Positions 48,501-63,500 of a stretch of DNA of 64,000 nucleotides are shown piece after piece. A program made the translations under genes and the position numbers. The notes under the pieces were generated by a model, which worked only from the letters and a program-made list of their open reading frames with translations, was not told the DNA's origin and searched no databases. Each line of letters starts with the position of its first letter. Position 1 is the stretch's first letter. Origin of the DNA: Flaccisagitta enflata (lineage: Eukaryota; Chaetognatha; Sagittoidea; Aphragmophora); assembly GCA_965153355.1 (NCBI GenBank), contig OZ231126.1, forward strand, positions 10,478,001 to 10,542,000, in the 5' to 3' direction.

Positions 48501-51500
48501 CATGTTTAAAACAAAAAGACAACATTTTCTAGGCTTACAGAGAATCAAGTATCCAGTATCCAGTATCCAGTATCCAGTATGCAGTATCCAGTATCCAGAA
48601 TCCAGTATCCAGTATCCAGTATCTGTTCCATCTTTAATGAATTAGTTTAAGCCAGTAAAGGTCATTCATTTCATTCTCTTTGATCTTACTGAAGCATAAA
48701 CAGGCCTAATTAACATGTCCGTGTCACCTAAAAGTTTTTTGTCACACCATTATATGAAATAATAAAAGTCTTATCTAATAAGAGATCAGGTATCCGGTAT
48801 CCAGTATCCAGTATCCAGTATCTGCATCACCACATACACTCAAACAATGGACTCTAGTCTGAGCTTAGATACTGTAGACTAGCATTAAGGGTCAAGGGTC
48901 GCATGTTTAAAACAAAAAGACAACATTTTCTAGCTTACAGAGAATCAAGTATCCAGTATCCAGTATCCCAGTATCCAGTATCTATCTATACCATCTTTAA
49001 TGAATTAGTTTAAAACAGTAAAAAGTCATTCATTTCATTCTCTTTGATCTTGAAGCATAAAACAGGCCTAATTAACATATTCGTGTCACCTAAAAGTCTT
49101 TTGTCACACCATTATATGAAATAAAAAAGTCTTATCTAATAAGAGAAATCAGTATCCAGCGATCTGTATCCAGTATCCAGTATCTGCATCACCACATACA
49201 CTCAAACAATGGACTCTAGTCTGAGCTTAGATACTGTAGACTAGCATTAAGGGTCAAGGGTCGCATGTTTAAAACAAAAAGACAACATTTTCTAGGCTTA
49301 CAGAGAATCAAGTATCCAGTATCCAGTATCCAGTATCCAGTATCCAGTATCCAGTATCCAGTATCTGCGCCACCATCTTTGATGAATTAGTTTAAACCAG
49401 TAAAAGGTCATTCATTTCATTCTCTATGATCTTACTGAAGCATAAAACAGGCCTAATTAACATGTCCGTGTCACCTAAAAGTCTTTTGTCACACCATTAT
49501 ATGAAATAAAAAAAGTCTTATCTAATAAGAGAGAATCAGGTATCCAGTATCCAGTATCCAGTATCCAGTATCTGCATCACCACATACACTCAAACAATGG
49601 ACTCTAGTCTGAGCTTAGATACTGTAGACTAGCATTAAGGGTCAAGGGTCGCATGTTTAAAACAAAAAGACAACATTTTTTAGGCTTACAGAGAATCAAG
49701 TATCCAGTATCCAGTATCCAGTATCTGCGCCACCATCTTTGATGAATTAGTTTAAACCAGTAAAAGGTCATTCATTTCATTCTCTTTGATCTTACTGAAG
49801 CATAAAACAGGCCTAATCAACATGTCCGTGTCACCTAAAAGTCTTTTGTCACACCATTATATGAAATAAAAAAAGTCTTATCTGATAAGAGAGAATCAAG
49901 TATCCAGTATCCAGTATCCAGTATCCAGTATCTGCATCACCACATACACTCAAACAATGGACTCTAGTCTGAGCTTAGATACTGTAGACTAGCATTAAGG
50001 GTCAAGGGTCGCATGTTTAAAACAAAAAGACAACATTTTCTAGGCTTACAGAGAATCAAGTATCCAGTATCCAGTATCCAGTATCCAGTATCCAGTATCT
50101 GCACCATCTTGATGAATTAGTTTAAACCAGCAAAAGGTCATTCATTTCATTCTCTTTGATCTTACTGAAGCATAAAACAGGCCTAATTAACATGTCCGTG
50201 TCACCTAAAAGTTTTTTGTCACACCATTATATGAAATAAAAAAAGTCTTATCTAATAAGAGAGAATCAGGTATCCAGTATCCAGTATCCAGTATCTGCAT
50301 CACCACATACACTCAAACAATGGACTCTAGTCTGAGCTTAGATACTGTAGACTAGCATTAAGGGTCAAGGGTCGCATGTTTAAAACAAAAAGACAACATT
50401 TTCTAGGCTTACAGAGAATCAAGTATCCAGTATCCAGTATCCAGTATCCAGTATCTGCGCCACCATCTTTAATGAATTAGTTTAAGCCAGTAAAAGGTCA
50501 TTCATTTCATTCTCTTTGATCTTACTGAAGCATAAAACAGGCCTAATTAACATGTCCGTGTCACCTAAAAGTCTTTTGTCACACCATTATATGAAATAAA
50601 AAAAGTCTTATCTAATAAGAGAGAATCAGGTATCCAGTATCCAGTATCCAGTATCTGCATCACCACATACACTCAAACAATGGACTCTAGTCTGAGCTTA
50701 GATACTGTAGACTAGCATTGAGGGTCAAGGGTCGCATGTTTAAAAATAAAAGACAACATTTTCTAGGCTTACAGAGAATCAAGTATCCAGTATCCAGTAC
50801 CCAGTATCCAGTATCCAGTATCCAGTATCCAGTATCCAGTATCTGCGCCACCATCTTTGATGAATTAGTTTAAACCAGTAAAAGGTCATTTATTTCATTC
50901 TCTATGATCTTACTGAAGCATAAAACAGGCCTAATTAACATGTCCTTGTCACCTAAAAGTCTTTTGTCACACCATTATATAAAATAAAAAAAGTCTTATC
51001 TAATAAGAGAGAATCAGGTATCCAGTATCCAGTATCCAGTATCCAGTATCTGCATCACCACATACACTCAAACAATGGACTCTAGTCTGAGCTTAGATAC
51101 TGTAGACTAGCATGGAGGGTCAAGGGTCGCATGTTTAAAACAAAAAGACAACATTTTCTAAGCTTACAGAGAATCAAGTATCCAGTATCCAGTATCAAGT
51201 ATCAAGTATCCAGTATCCAGTATCCAGTATCTGCGCCACCATCTTTGATGAATTAGTTTAAACCAGTAAAAGATCATTCATTTCATTCTCTATGATCTTA
51301 CTGAAGCATAAAACAGGCCTAATTAACATGTCCTTGTCACCTAAAAGTCTTTTGTCACACCATTATATGAAATAAAAAAAGTCTTATCTAATAAGAGAGA
51401 ATCAGGTATCCAGTATCCAGTATCCAGTATCCAGTATCTGCATCACCACGTACACTCAAACATTGGACTCTAGTCTGAGCTTAGATACTGTAGACTAGCA

Positions 51501-54500
51501 TTGAGGGTCAAGGGTCGCATGTTTAAAACAAAAAGACAACATTTTCTAGGCTTACAGAGAATCAAGTATCCAGTATCTAGTATTCAGTATCTGCGCCACC
51601 ATCTTTGTTGAATTAGTTTAAACCAGTAAAAGGTCATTCATTTCATTCTCTTTGATCTTGCTGAAGCATAAAACAGGCCTAATCAACATGTCCATGTCAC
51701 CTAAAAGTCTTTTGTCACACCATTATATGAAATAAAAAAAGTCTTATCTGATAAGAGAGAATCAAGTATCTAGTATCCAGTATCCAGTATCCAGTATCTG
51801 CATCACCACATACACTCAAACAATGGACTCTAGTCTGAGCTTAGATACTGTAGACTAGCATTAAGGGTCAAGGGTCGCATGTTTAAAACAAAAAGACAAC
51901 ATTTTCTAGGCTTACAGAGAATCAAGTATCCAGTATCCAGTATCCAGTATCCAGTATCCAGTATCTGCGCCACCATCTTTGATGAATTAGTTTAAACCAG
52001 TAAAAGGTCATTCATTTCATTCTCTATGATCTTACTGAAGCATAAAACAGGCCTAATTAACATGTCCGTGTCACCTAAAAGTCTTTTGTCACACCATTAT
52101 ATGAAATAAAAAAAGTCTTATCTAATAAGAGAGAATCAGGTATCCAGTATCCAGTATCCAGTATCTGCATCACCACATACACTCAAACAATGGACTCTAG
52201 TCTGAGCTTAGATACTGTAGACTAGCATTAAGGGTCAAGGGTCGCATGTTTAAAACAAAAAGACAACATTTTCTAGGCTTACAGAGAATCAAGTATCCAG
52301 TATCCAGTATCCAGTATCCAGTATCTGCGCCACCATCTTTAATGAATTAGTTTAAGCCAGTAAAAGGTCATTCATTTCATTCTCTTTGATCTTACTGAAG
52401 CATAAAACAGGCCTAATTAACATGTCTTTGTCACCTAAAAGTCTTTTGTCACACCATTATATGAAATAAAAAAAGTCTTATCTAATAAGAGAGAATCAGG
52501 TATCCAGTATCCAGTATCCAGTATCCAGTATCTGCATCACCACATACACTCAAACAATGGACTCTAGTCTGAGCTTAGATACTGTAGACTAGCATTAAGG
52601 GTCAAGGGTCGCATGTTTAAAAATAAAAGACAACATTTTCTAGGCTTACAGAGAATCAAGTATCCAGTATCCAGTACCCAGTATCCAGTATCCAGTATCC
52701 AGTATCCAGTATCCAGTATCTGCGCCACCATCTTTGATGAATTAGTTTAAACCAGTAAAAGGTCATTCATTTCATTCTCTATGATCTTACTGAAGCATAA
52801 AACAGGCCTAATTAACATGTCCGTGTCACCTAAAAGTCTTTTGTCACACCATTATATGAAATAAAAAAAGTCTTATCTAATAAGAGAGAATCAGGTATCC
52901 AGTATCCAGTATCCAGTATCCAGTATCTGCATCACCACATACACTCAAACAATGGACTCTAGTCTGAGCTTAGATACTGTAGACTAGCATGGAGGGTCAA
53001 GGGTCGCATGTTTAAAACAAAAAGACAACATTTTCTAGGCTTACAGAGAATCAAGTATCCAGTATCCAGTATCCAGTATCCAGTATCCAGTATCCAGTAT
53101 CTGCGCCACCATCTTTGATGAATTAGTTTAAACCAGTAAAAGGTCATTCATTTCATTCTCTTTGATCTTACTGAAGCATAAAACAGGCCTAATCAACATG
53201 TCCGTGTCACCTAAAAGTCTTTTGTCACACCATTATATGAAATAAAAAAAGTCTTATCTAATAAGAGAGAATCAGGTATCCAGTATCCAGTATCCAGTAT
53301 CCAGTATCTGCATCACCACATACACTCAAACAATGGACTCTAGTCTGAGCTTAGATACTGTAGACTAGCATTAAGGGTCAAGGGTCGCATGTTTAAAACA
53401 AAAAGACAACATTTTCTAGGCTTACAGAGAATCAAGTATCCAGTATCCAGTATCCAGTATCCAGTATCCAGTATCCAGTATCTGCGCCACCATCTTTGAT
53501 GAATTAGTTTAAACCAGTAAAAGGTCATTCATTTCATTCTCTTTGATCTTACTGAAGCATAAAACAGGCCTAATTAACATGTCCGTGTCACCTAAAAGTC
53601 TTTTGTCACACCATTATATGAAATAAAAAAAGTCTTATCTAATAAGAGAGAATCAGGTATCCAGTATCCAGTATCCAGTATCCAGTATCTGCATCACCAC
53701 ATACACTCAAACAATGGACTCTAGTCTGAGCTTAGATACTGTAGACTAGCATTAAGGGTCAAGGGTCGCATGTTTAAAACAAAAAGACAACATTTTCTAG
53801 GCTTACAGAGAATCAAGTATCCAGTATCCAGTATCCAGTATCCAGTATCCAGTATCTGCGCCACCATCTTTGATGAATTAGTTTAAACCAGTAAAAGGTC
53901 ATTCATTTCATTCTCTTTGATCTTACTGAAGCATAAAACAGGCCTAATCAACATGTCCGTGTCACCTAAAAGTCTTTTGTCACACCATTATATGAAATAA
54001 AAAAAGTCTTATCTGATAAGAGAGAATCAAGTATCTAGTATCCAGTATCCAGTATCCAGTATCTGCATCACCACATACACTCAAACAATGGACTCTAGTC
54101 TGAGCTTAGATACTGTAGACTAGCATTAAGGGTCAAGGGTCGCATGTTTAAAACAAAAAGACAACATTTTCTAGGCTTACAGAGAATCAAGTATCCAGTA
54201 TCCAGTATCCAGTATCCAGTATCCAGTATCCAGTATCTGCGCCACCATCTTTGATGAATTAGTTTAAACCAGTAAAAGGTCATTCATTTCATTCTCTTTA
54301 ATCTTACTGAAGCATAAAACAGGCCTAATTAACATGTCCGTGTCACCTAAAAGTCTTTTGTCACACCATTATATGAAATATAAAAAGTCTTATCTAATAA
54401 GAGAGAATCAGGTATCCAGTATCCAGTATCCAGTATCCAGTATCTGCATCACCACATACACTCAAACAATGGACTCTAGTCTGAGCTTAGATACTGTAGA

Positions 54501-57500
54501 CTAGCATTAAGGTTCAAGGGTCGCATGTTTAAAACAAAAAGACAACATTTTCTAGGCTTACAGAGAATCAAGTATCCAGTATCCAGTATCCAGTATCCAG
54601 TATCCAGTATCCAGTATCCAGTATCCAGTATCCAGTATCCAGTATCTGCGCCACCATCTTTAATGAATTAGTTTAAGCCAGTAAAAGGTCATTCATTTCA
54701 TTCTCTTTGATCTTACTGAAGCATAAAACAGGCCTAATTAACATGTCCGTGTCACCTAAAAGTTTTTTGTCACACCATTATATGAAATAAAAAAAGTCTT
54801 ATCTAATAAGAGAGAATCAGGTATCCAGTATCCAGTATCCAGTATCCAGTATCTGCATCACCACATACACTCAAACAATGGACTCTAGTCTGAGCTTAGA
54901 TACTGTAGACTAGCATTGAGGGTCAAGGGTAGCATGTTTAAAACAAAAAGACAACATTTTCTAAGCTTACAGAAAATCAAGTATCCAGTATCCAGTTTCC
55001 AGTATCCAGTATCCAGTATCCAGTATCTGCGCCACCATCGTTAATGAATTAGTTTAAACCAGTAAAAAGTCATTCATTTCATTCTCTTTGATCTTACAGA
55101 AGCATAAAACAGGCCTAATTAACATGTCCGTGTCACCTAAAAGTCTTTTGTCACACCATTATATGAAATAAAAAAAGTCTTATCTAATAAGAGAGAATCA
55201 GGTATCCAGTATCCAGTATCCAGTATCCAGTATCTGCATCACCACATACACTCAAACAATGGACTCTAGTCTGAGCTTAGATACTGTAGACTAGCATTTA
55301 GGGTCAAGGGTCGCATGTTTAAAACAAAAAGACAACATTTTCTAAGCTTACAGAGAATCAAGTATCCAGTATCCAGTATCCAGTATCCAGTATCCAGCAT
55401 AAAACAGGCCTATGTCCTTGTCACCTAAAAGTCTTTTGTTACACCATTATATGAAATAAAAAAAGTCTTATCTAATAAGAAAGAATCAGGTATCCAGTAT
55501 CCAGTATCCAGTATCCAGTATCTGCATCACCACATACACTCAAACAATGGACTTTAGTCTGAGCTCAGATACTGTAGACTAGCATTGAGGGTCAAGGGTC
55601 GCATGTTTAAATCAAAAAGACAACATTTTCTAGGCTTACAGAGAATCAAGTATCCAGTATCCAGTATCCAGTATCCAGTATCCAGTATCTGCGCCACCAT
55701 CTTTGATGAATTAGTTTAAACCAGTAAAAGGTCAATCATTTCATTCTCTTTGATCTTACTGAAGCATAAAACAGGCCTAATCAACATGTCCGTGTCACCT
55801 AAAAGTCTTTTGTCACACCATTATATGAAATAAAAAAAGTCTTATCTGATAAGAGAGAATCAAGTATCTAGTATCCAGTATCCAGTATCCAGTATCTGCA
55901 TCACCACATACACTTAAACAATGGACTCTAGTCTGAGCTTAGATACTGTAGACTAGCATTAAGGGTCAAGGGTCGCATGTTTAAAACAAAAAGACAACAT
56001 TTTCTAGGCTTACAGAGAATCAAGTATCCAGTATCCAGTATCCAGTATCTGCGCCACCATCTTTGATGAATTAGTTTAAACCAGTAAAAGGTCATTCATT
56101 TCATTCTCTTTGATCTTACTGAAGCATAAAACAGGCCTAATCAACATGTCCGTGTCACCTAAAAGTCTTTTGTCACACCATTATATGAAATAAAAAAAGT
56201 CTTATCTGATAAGAGAGAATCAAGTATCTAGTATCCAGCATCCAGTATCCAGTATCTGCATCACCACATACACTCAAACAATGGACTCTAGTCTGAGCTT
56301 AGATACTGTAGACTAGCATTAAGGGTCAAGGGTCGCATGTTTAAAACAAAAAGACAACATTTTCTAGGCTTACAGAGAATCAAGTATCCAGTATCCAGTA
56401 TCCAGTATCCAGTATCCAGTATCCAGTATCTGCGCCACCATCTTTGATGAATTAGTTTAAACCAGTAAAAGGTCATTCATTTCATTCTCTTTGATCTTAC
56501 TGAAGCAATAAATAGGCCTAATTAACATGTCCTTGTCACCTAAAAGTCTTTTGTCACACCATTATATGAAATAAAAAAAGTCTTATGTAATAAGAGAGAA
56601 TCAGGTATCCAGATCCAGTATCCAGCATCTGCCTCACCACATATACTCAAACAATGGACTCTAGTCTGAGCTTAGATACTGTAGATTAGCATTAAGGGTC
56701 AAGGGTCGCATGTTTAAAACAAAAAGACAACATTTTCTAGGCTTACAGAGAGACAAGTATCCAGTATCCAGTATCCAGTATCCAGTATCCAGTATCCAGT
56801 ATCCAGTATCCAGTATCCAGTATCTGCGCCACCATCTTTAATGAATAAGTTTAAGCCAGTAAAAGGTCATTCATTTCATTCTCTTTGATCTTACTGAAGC
56901 ATAAGACAGGCCTAATTAACATGTCCGTGTCACCTAAAAGTTTTTTGTCACACCATTATATGAAATAAAAAAAGTCTTATCTAATAAGAGAGAATCAGGT
57001 ATCCAGTATCCAGTATCCAGTATCTGCATCACCACATACACTCAAACAATGGACTCTAGTCTGAGCTTAGATACTGTAGACTAGCATTAAGGGTCAAGGG
57101 TCGCATGTTTAAAACAAAAAGACAACATTTTTTAAGCTTACAGAGAATCAAGTATCCAGTATCCAGTATCTAGTATCCAGTATCCAGTATCCAGTATGCA
57201 GTATCTGCGCCACCATCTTTAATGAGTTAGTTTAAACCAGTAAAAAGTCATTCATTTCATTCTCTTTGATCTTACTGAAGCATAAAACAGGCCTAATTAA
57301 CATTGCCTTGTCACCTAAAAGTCTTTTGTCACACCATTATATGAAATAAAAAAAGTCTTATCTAATAAGAGAGAATCAGGTATCCAGTATCCAGTATCCA
57401 GTATCCAGTATCTGCATCACCACATACACTCAAAAAATGGACTCTAGTCTGAGCTTAGATACTGTAGACTAGCATTGAGGGTCAAGGGTCGCATGTTTAA

Positions 57501-60500
57501 AACAAAAAGACAACATTTTCTAGGCTTACAGAGAATCAAGTATCCAGTATCCAGTATCCAGTATCCAGTATCTGCGCCACCATCTTTGATGAATTAGTTT
57601 AAACCAGTAAAAAGTCATTCATTTCATTCTCTTTGATCTTACTGAAGCATAAAACAGGCCTAATTAACATGTCCGTGTCACCTAAAAGTCTTTTGTCACA
57701 CCATTATATGAAATAAAAAAAGTCTTATCTAATAAGAGAGAATTAGGTATCCAGTATCCAGTATCCAGTATCCAGTATCTTCATCACCACATACATTCAA
57801 ACAATGGACTCTAGTCTGAGCTTAGATACTGTAGACTAGCATTTAGGGTCAAGGGTCGCATGTTTAAAACAAAAAGACAACATTTTCTAGGCTTACAGAG
57901 AATCAAGTATCCAGTATCCAGTATCCAGTATCCAGTATCCAGTATCCAGTATCTGCGCCACCATCTTTGATGAATTAGTTTAAACCAGTAAAAGGTCATT
58001 CATTTCATTCTCTATGATCTTACTGAAGCATAAAACAGGCCTAATTAACATGTCCGTGTCACCTAAAAGTCTTTTGTCACACCATTATATGAAATAAAAA
58101 AAGTCTTATTTGATAAGAGATAATCAAGTATCTAGTATCCAGTATCCAGAATCCAGTATCTGCATCACCACATACACTCAAACAATGGACTCTAGTCTGA
58201 GCTTAGATACTGTAGACTAGCATTAAGGGTCAAGGGTCGCATGTTTTTTCTAGGCTTACAGAGAATCAAGTATCCAGTATCCAGTATCCAGTATCTGCTC
58301 CAGCATCTTTGATGAATTAGTTTAAACCAGTAAAAGGTCATTCATTTCATTCTCTTTGATCTTACAGAAGCAATAAACAGGCCTAATTAACATGTCCGTG
58401 TCACCTAAAAGTCTTTTGTCACACCATTATATGAAATAAAAAAAGTCTTATGTAATAAGAGAAAATCAGGTATCCAGTATTCAGTATCCAGTATCTGCAT
58501 CACCACATACACTCAAACAATGGACTGTAGTCTGAGCTTAGATACTGTCGACTAGCATTAAGGGTCAGGGGTCGCATGTTTAAAACAAAAAGACAACATT
58601 TTCTAGGCTTACAGAGAATCAAGTATCCAGTATCCAGTATCCAGTATCTGCTCCAGCATCTTTGATGAATTAGTTTAAACCAGTAAAAGGTCATTCATTT
58701 CATTCTCTTTGATCTTACAGAAGCAATAAACAGGCCTAATTAACATGTCCGTGTCACCTAAAAGTCTTTTGTCACACCATTATATGAAATAAAAAAAGTC
58801 TTATCTAATAAGAGAGAATCAGGTATCCAGTATCCAGTATCCAGTATCTGCATCACCACATACACTCAAACAATGGACTCTAGTCTGAGCTTAGATACTG
58901 TAGACTAGCATTGAGGGTCAAGGGTCGCATGTTTAAAAATAAAAGACAACATTTTCTAGGCTTACAGAGAATCAAGTATCCAGTATCCAGTATCCAGTAT
59001 CCAGTATCCAGTATCCAGTATCCAGTATCCAGTATCTGCGCCACCATCTTTGATGAATTAGTTTAAACCAGTAAAAGGTCATTCATTTCATTCTCTATGA
59101 TCTTACTGAAGCATAAAACAGGCCTAATTAACATGTCCTTGTCACCTAAAAGTCTTTTGTCACAACATTATATGAAATAAAAAAAGTCTTATCTAATAAG
59201 AGAGAATCAGGTATCCAGTATCCAGTATCCAGTATCTGCATCACCACATACACTCAAACAATGGACTCTAGTCTGAGCTTAGATACTGTAGACTAGCATT
59301 GAGGGTCAAGGGTCGCATGTTTAAAACAAAAAGACAACATTTTCTAGGCTTACAGAGAATCAAGTATCCAGTATCCAGTATCCAGTATCCAGTATCCAGT
59401 ATCCAGTATCTGCGCCACCATCTTTGATGAATTAGTTTAAACCAGTAAAAGGTCATTCATTTCATTCTCTATGATCTTACTGAAGCATAAAACAGGCCTA
59501 ATTAACATGTCCGTGTCACCTAAAAGTCTTTTGTCACACCATTATATGAAATAAAAAAAGTCTTATCTGATAAGAGATAATCAAGTATCTAGTATCCAGT
59601 ATCCAGTATCCAGTATCTGCTTCACCACATACATTCAAACAATGGACTCTAGTCTGAGCTTAGATACTGTAGACTAGCATTGAGGGTCAAGGGTCGCATG
59701 TTTAAAACAAAAAGACAACATTTTCTAGGCTTACAGAGAATCAAGTATCCAGTATCCAGTATCCAGTATCCAGTATCCAGTATCCAGTATCTGCGCCACC
59801 ATCTTTGATGAATTAGTTTAAACCAGTAAAAGGTCATTCATTTCATTCTCTTTAATCTTACTGAAGCATAAAACAGGCCTAATTAACATGTCCGTGTCAC
59901 CTAAAAGTCTTTTGTCACACCATTATATGAAATAAAAAAAGTCTTATGTAATAAGAGAAAATCAGGTATCCAGTATCCAGTATCCAGTATCCAGTATCCA
60001 GTATCTGCATCACCACATACACTCAAACAATGGACTCTAGTCTGAGCTTAGATACTGTAGACTAGCATTAAGGGTCAAGGGTCGCATGTTTAAAACAAAA
60101 AGACAACATTTTCTAGGCTTACAGAGAATCAAGTATCCAGTATCCAGTATCCAGTATCCAGTATCCAGTATCCAGTATCCAGTATCCAGTATCCAGTATC
60201 TGCGCCACCATCTTTAATGAATTAGTTTAAGCCAGTAAAAGGTCATTCATTTCATTCTCTTTGATCTTACTGAAGCATAAAACAGGCCTAATTAACATGT
60301 CCGTGTCACCTAAAAGTTTTTTGTCACACCATTATATGAAATAAAAAAAGTCTTATCTAATAAGAGAGAATCAGGTATCCAGTATCCAGTATCCAGTATC
60401 CAGTATCTGCATCACCACATAAACTCAAACAATGGACTCTAGTCTGAGCTTAGATACTGTAGACTAGCATTAAGGGTCAAGGGTAGCATGTTTAAAACAA

Positions 60501-63500
60501 AAAGACAACATTTTCTAAGCTTACAGAAAATCAAGTATCCAGTATCCAGTTCCCAGTATCCAGTATCCAGTATCCAGTATCTGCGCCACCATCGTTAATG
60601 AATTAGTTTAAACCAGTAAAAAGTCATTCATTTCATTCTCTTTGATCTTACAGAAGCATAAAACAGGCCTAATTAACATGTCCGTGTCACCTAAAAGTCT
60701 TTTGTTACACCATTATATGAAATAAAAAAAGTCTTATCTAATAAGAAAGAATCAGGTATCCAGTATCCAGTATCCAGTATCCAGTATCTGCATCACCACA
60801 TACACTCAAACAATGGACTTTAGTCTGAGCTCAGATACTGTAGACTAGCATTGAGGGTCAAGGGTCGCATGTTTAAATCAAAAAGACAACATTTTCTAGG
60901 CTTACAGAGAATCAAGTATCCAGTATCCAGTATCCAGTATCCAGTATCCAGTATCTGCGCCACCATCTTTGATGAATTAGTTTAAACCAGTAAAAGGTCA
61001 TTCATTTCATTCTCTATGATCTTACTGAAGCATAAAACAGGCCTAATTAACATGTCCGTGTCACCTAAAAGTTTTTTGTCACACCATTATATGAAATAAA
61101 AAAAGTCTTATCTAATAAGAGAGAATCAGGTATCCAGTATCCAGTATCCAGTATCCAGTATCTGCATCACCACATACACTCAAACAATGGACTCTAGTCT
61201 GAGCTTAGATACTGTAGACTAGCATTAAGGGTCAAGGGTCGCATGTTTAAAACAAAAAGACAACATTTTCTAGGCTTACAGAGAATCAAGTATCCAGTAT
61301 CCAGTATCCAGTATCCAGTATCTGCGCCACCATCTTTAATGAATTAGTTTAAGCCAGTAAAAGGTCATTCATTTCATTCTCTTTGATCTTACTGAAGCAT
61401 AAAACAGGCCTAATTAACATGTCCGTGTCACCTAAAAGTTTTTTGTCACACCATTATATGAAATAAAAAAAGTCTTATCTAATAAGAGAGAATCAGGTAT
61501 CCAGTATCCAGTATCCAGTATCCAGTATCTGCATCACCACATACACTCAAACAATGGACTCTAGTCTGAGCTTAGATACTGTAGACTAGCATTAAGGGTC
61601 AAGGGTCGCATGTTTAAAACAAAAAGACAACATTTTCTAGGCTTACAGAGAATCAAGTATCCAGTATCCAGTATCCAGTATCCAGTATCCAGTATCCAGT
61701 ATCTGCGCCACCATCTTTGATGAATTAGTTTAAACCAGTAAAAGGTCATTCATTTCATTCTCTATGATCTTACTGAAGCATAAAACAGGCCTAATTAACA
61801 TGTCCGTGTCACCTAAAAGTCTTTTGTCACACCATTATATGAAATAAAAAAAGTCTTATCTAATAAGAGAGAATCAGGTATCCAGTATCCAGTATCCAGT
61901 ATCTGCATCACCACATACACTCAAACAATGGACTCTAGTCTGAGCTTAGATACTGTAGACTAGCATTAAGGGTCAAGGGTCGCATGTTTAAAACAAAAAG
62001 ACAACATTTTCTAGGCTTACAGAGAATCAAGTATCCAGTATCCAGTATCCAGTATCCAGTATCCAGTATCCAGTATCCAGTATCTGCGCCACCATCTTTA
62101 ATGAATTAGTTTAAGCCAGTAAAAGGTCATTCATTTCATTCTCTTTGATCTTACTGAAGCATAAAACAGGCCTAATTAACATGTCCGTGTCACCTAAAAG
62201 TTTTTTGTCACACCATTATATGAAATAAAAAAAGTCTTATCTAATAAGAGAGAATCAGGTATCCAGTATCCAGTATCCAGTATCTGCATCACCACATACA
62301 CTCAAACAATGGACTCTAGTCTGAGCTTAGATACTGTAGACTAGCATTAAGGGTCAAGGGTCGCATGTTTAAAACAAAAAGACAACATTTTCTAGGCTTA
62401 CAGAGAATCAAGTATCCAGTATCCAGTATCCAGTATCCAGTATCCAGTATCCAGTATCCAGTATCTGCGCCACCATCTTTAATGAATTAGTTTAAACCAG
62501 TAAAAGGTCATTCATTTCATTCTCTATGATCTTACTGAAGCATAAAACAGGCCTAATTAACATGTTTGTGTCACCTAAAAGTCTTTTGTCACATCATTAT
62601 ATGAAATAAAAAAAGTCGTATCTAATAAGAGAGAATCAGGTATCCAGTATCCAGTATCCAGTATCCAGTATCTGCATCACCACATACACTCAAACAATGG
62701 ACTCTAGTCTGAGCTTAGATACTGTAGACTAGCATTAAGGGTCAAGGGTCGCATGTTTAAAACAAAAAGACAACATTTTCTAGGCTTACAGAGAATCAAG
62801 TATCCAGTATCCAGTATCCAGTATCCAGTATCCAGTATCCAGTATCCAGTATCTGCGCCACCATCTTTAATGAATTAGTTTAAGCCAGTAAAAGGTCATT
62901 CATTTCATTCTCTTTGATCTTACTGAAGCATAAAACAGGCCTAATTAATATGTCCGTGTCACCTAAAAGTTTTTTGTCACACCATTATATGAAATAAAAA
63001 AAGTCTTATCTAATAAGAGAGAATCAGGTATCCAGTATCCAGTATCCAGTATCTGCATCACCACATACACTCAAACAATGGACTCTAGTCTGAGCTTAGA
63101 TACTGTAGACTAGCATTAAGGGTCAAGGGTCGCATGTTTAAAACAAAAAGACAACATTTTCTAGGCTTACAGAGTATCAAGTATCCTAGTATCCAGTATC
63201 CAGTATCCAGTATCCAGTATCCAGTATCTGCGCCACCATCTTTAATGAATTAGTTTAAACCAGTAAAAGGTCATTCATTTCATTCTCTATGATCTTACTG
63301 AAGCATAAAACAGGCCTAATTAACATGTTTGTGTCACCTAAAAGTCTTTTGTCACATCATTATATGAAATAAAAAAAGTCGTATCTAATAAGAGAGAATC
63401 AGGTATCCAGTATCCAGTATCCAGTATCCAGTATCTGCATCACCACATACACTGAAACAATGGACTCTAGTCTGAGCTTAGATACTGTAGACTAGCATTA

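Noticed and set aside
43200-61749. Recurring 62-codon minus-strand frame with RYWILDTGYWILDTGY
   Set aside because: It is the CCAGTAT tract plus spacers; most units break the frame, there is no codon bias and no start context.
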